This document shows, one piece after another, positions 60,976-64,000 of a stretch of DNA of 64,000 nt (position 1 is its first letter; every line of letters begins with the position of its first letter). The stretch spans positions 12,233,501 through 12,297,500 of the forward strand of contig NC_046680.1 in the NCBI RefSeq assembly GCF_009870125.1. The letters run 5' to 3'. Under the pieces are notes generated by a model. That model made no database searches. It saw only the letters and a list, made by a program, of their open reading frames with translations, and was not told the DNA's origin. The stretch comes from Drosophila pseudoobscura. Taxonomy: Eukaryota > Arthropoda > Insecta > Diptera > Drosophilidae. The position numbers and the translations under genes are program-made.

Positions 60976-63900
60976 TCTATTGCTGTTTCTGTAGTTGTTA
61001 TCCGCAAGTTTATTGTTATTATCGTTGTACTCTCGGCACGCGATCCCCCAGCAAAACGTGTCGGTGCGGGGGGTGGGAGATGTCGAGGTCGGTCTGGTCA
61101 ACTAACGATTCCGTCAAATTAGATCCGGGAAGCACTCTCTACTAAGCTCTGCCTGGGGAGCAATGAAAGTGTTTGTTTTTTGTTTCGGGGGTTTCCTCTT
61201 TTCCGTTTTTTGCACTGTTTCTTTTTAATCCTCTCCAGTTGAAGTTTTTTTCCACAACATTCTCGGGGCACAATGTCTGCGTTATTTCAAAGGGAACTCT
61301 ATAGATGTCAGACCTCTATAGACTACACTGTTTCACTTGAAAGTAGCCGAACCGCAAAGGTTCATTCGTAGGGTACCATGCAAGCGATTATTGCATTTTA
61401 ATCGCCAGTCATTAATTCGCAATTAACACGCGAAGGGGCTCATTAGGCCTAGGGAACACTTGGCACTCGGCACTCGGTACACGGCACTACTACCCTACTA
61501 AAACAGAATCGAAATCGGAATCTGAATCTGGTCTGAACTGAACTGACCGCGCACCATAAATCAAGAGACGCGTGCTTCGCTTCCAAGTCGCAGGATGGAA
61601 CTGAAAGGCGAGTGGCGGTCGTGTGCCCCATGCGGCAGAACGAATGCGGCATGCCTCGCGCCACTCGTCGTCGTGCCCCACTCGGCTTTCCCCCAAAAGA
61701 GAGCCACGAAGAGAGGCAGCGAGCTCTTAGAACTCAGATTATTGGAGCACGAAATTGCAAGGCAACTTTGAAGTGAAGCTATTCACATTTTTTGTATTGT
61801 TTGTTGCACTGCCGCCTATGCACTCGATTGTTGTACCCAGATCTGCTGCATCTCTATTTTTTAATATATCTTTACATTCCGGCATATAAATGGAGTATGT
61901 ACTTTCTATGGGTATTCGGTATTTGAGTTTATTCGTTGGGTAAAGTTTCGATATACGACCAGGAGATGACATTCTATTGCGTTATTGTTGTTTCTTAATA
62001 ATATTTAAATGTAGAATATTATAAAATTACTTTTATTAACAAAGCTTTCGCAAGTACTTATGCGCTAATAATACGTATATATCGGGGAATCCTTTGAATA
62101 TATTTAATTTAAAAACTAAAGGAATTTATATTCTAAATCTAATCAAAACTGATTTACTTGGCTTTCCATTCTGTTTTATCCTACCACTTCTGCATCTGTT
62201 CTGCTCGATTATTTAAAAACTATTTATTTATTTATTTGAGCAGGCATTTGGCCGCTAGCAAAAAGAATGGTGGAACAATCGTCTCAGTAGGCCAACAAGT
62301 TCTGCAGTCAATATGCAAAAACCACAACAACAAAAAACTCGAACTTATGTCCTGCCGTAGGTCAGTAAAGCAGTAAGTACTCGTACACGTACGAGTATGT
62401 ACAATATAAGAGAATTTTCCCGCCTCTTATACCGCCCGATGGCTAAGAATGGCTAAGAGAGAATTTCCCCCGCAACGAGCGTTGACTCAAAACAAACTGT
62501 TGGCTTTGTTGGTCTCATCGAAGTTCCCCTCCATTCAATTGGTCAACAAAAAATGCATTTTTAATTAATGCCCGTAATTAGCCTTTTTCCTTTACTATCC
62601 CTTACGTGATTTTATTGTTGGGACTCAGGTCACACCACACACACAACGCAGACAAACGGCCAGAGTCACAGTCACATTGGGAAAAACACACTCATACAAA
62701 CAAAGGAGAATTTTTCAATCAATTTGCGAAACTTTTAATTACAAGTCAATTTCATTTTGTGCAAACAAACAGATCAAATGCACTCGACGGCCCCGCAAAG
62801 GTCAAGCCGAAGCGATTAAATCAATTAAATTAATTAGAGAGAATGTGAAATGTATTTGCAGATTGGCCAAAACTTTTCCAGCTGATTATATTTAATTAAT
62901 TGGCCCCCAGCTATTGGCTTTCCCGCTGTCACACTGGCGACTGACTGCCTTATGCAATCAAGTTTTCAACTTTTAAACCATCCAAGGTCGTCGTAATTAG
63001 CGTCACACACCCCCATACGATTACTTCATATTCAATATGAATACAGTGAAATCTCATTGAGTGGCCGACTGACAGGACTTTATTGGTATTATTGTATCTT
63101 TAAGGCAGACGTACTCGCAGTCACTTTCGGATCCCACAACATCGGCTGACCGCTGTAGAGACTCTTCACTGTATCTGGTCAGGGAGATGGCAGATGGAGG
63201 CACGTGTCAATCGCAAGCCGATTATAGATAAATTAAAAGGCGAAAAAGCAAAATCTGTAAACTTTTTAATTGAAACAATTTGTACAATTTTTCCCAAATG
63301 TACCCCCACGAAAGCAGAAAAGAACAGACAAACTTTCAGGTTTTTGCTTTTAATCTTCGTTTTTGGGAGCCTTGAGCGATCCATTTACCTAGCAGGACCA
63401 GGACCAGGACCAGGACCAGGACCAGGACCAGGACCCTCGGACCGTCTCGGTCTTTGGGTGATTTCTTTATTGAATTATTCGGCTGCTTTAACAGGGGACC
63501 CCCCTTGGTTAAAATATTATTCAGTATTGATTTTCTATATTGACAAACACGCTCGCAGTCGCTCCCCATAAATGCGGCGAATCTTGTTTGGTTTCTACCC
63601 GGATTTCCTTTGGCACATCATTATTCCAATCAGAGACGCACGCGCGACTCACAATTGGATTCGGATTCGGATATGGATCTGTGTGCTGGTGGCACCGTGC
63701 TGCCGGCGCTTCTGATGCGGCGTGCCGGTTAGGGGTGAACAAACAAATCAAAAATCTATTAAGACTCTCGGGGGACCCTGTCTGAGCCGATTTCCTTGCG
63801 GTCACGTGTCGCCACGGAGCTGCAATGATACTCGTATCTCGCGCTGCCTCTTGACATCCACCCAAAAGTGCCGAACACTTCCGGATCCCGTTCCGCGCTG

Positions 63901-64000
63901 CGACTGGGGGCTGAGCGCTCGGGAGAGATGGCTTCATTAGGAGTGCAGCGGGGAAAATGATGACCCTTTGGAGGGCCTGGCACGAGGGTGGAAAGTGCCA
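60976..64000. other. dpr8: Upstream region of the dpr gene (5' UTR/promoter side)
   Basis: There is no convincing exon of another gene. The last 0.5 kb is relatively rich in CpG-containing words. The transcription start cannot be placed from sequence alone. Confidence 0.4.
63394..63435. repeat. (AGGACC)7 hexanucleotide repeat
   Basis: Seven near-perfect tandem copies of a 6-bp unit in non-coding DNA upstream of the dpr signal-peptide exon. Confidence 0.92.

Noticed and set aside
60976..61101. Upstream in-frame ATG at 61101 as the dpr start
   Set aside because: It would add 42 polar residues before the signal peptide. The ATG at 60975 gives a more plausible secretory N-terminus.
63194..63571. 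125-codon plus-strand frame with a Gly-Pro repeat
   Set aside because: The repeat is the translated (AGGACC)n microsatellite, and the rest lacks any coding signature.
1..64000. tRNA, rRNA, known microRNA or CRISPR array
   Set aside because: I read for tRNA T-loop and other conserved RNA motifs and for regularly spaced repeats and found none. The tandem repeats present are ordinary microsatellites or minisatellites.

Overview
The window is animal nuclear DNA and almost certainly comes from a Drosophila X chromosome or its equivalent. The basis is gene structure: GT-AG introns, a Dpr immunoglobulin cell-surface receptor split over 45 kb, very short 54-71 bp introns in small genes, and dense CA/TG, CT/GA and CAG microsatellites. 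A sequence ending like DINE-1/INE-1, the Drosophila non-autonomous Helitron family, also fits. The high microsatellite density and the repeat types suggest the obscura group; this is inference. No bacterial, CRISPR or operon-like feature is present.

Layout. Positions 1 to about 10.75 kb are non-coding (microsatellites and a degenerate repeat). From 10.76 to 13.6 kb there are two compact, TATA-driven, tandem genes on the minus strand, called A and B here. Each has two exons split in phase 1 right after a signal peptide. They encode secreted proteins with a matching N-terminal module (consensus LTQGxxVxxEGRL, then GxPLCVI, then [ND]CI) and very different low-complexity tails: GSGH repeats plus Pro/Tyr/Gly in A, Pro/Tyr/Gln/Gly plus an acidic end in B. 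I do not recognise a named family. From 15.96 to 60.98 kb lies one large minus-strand gene, a Dpr receptor (best guess dpr8). It has eight coding exons that join without a frame break into a 379-residue protein: signal peptide, two Ig domains and a short C-terminal hydrophobic segment. About 98% of its span is intron.

A plus-strand gene at 29.69-32.05 kb sits entirely inside dpr intron 2. It encodes a RING-CH (MARCH-type) E3 ubiquitin ligase with two membrane segments. Dpr intron 1 (34.05-60.84 kb) holds no convincing gene, but it contains simple repeats, a DINE-1 remnant, a duplicated 17-bp motif and a doubtful small secreted-peptide reading frame. The last 3 kb (61-64 kb) lies upstream of the dpr signal-peptide exon and is probably its 5' UTR/promoter region.

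Functionally, the dpr product should act at neuronal surfaces in synaptic partner matching, the MARCH-type protein in ubiquitination of membrane proteins, and the A/B pair in the extracellular space (cuticle, eggshell, glue or another secretion; not determinable here). The least described item is the A/B pair.
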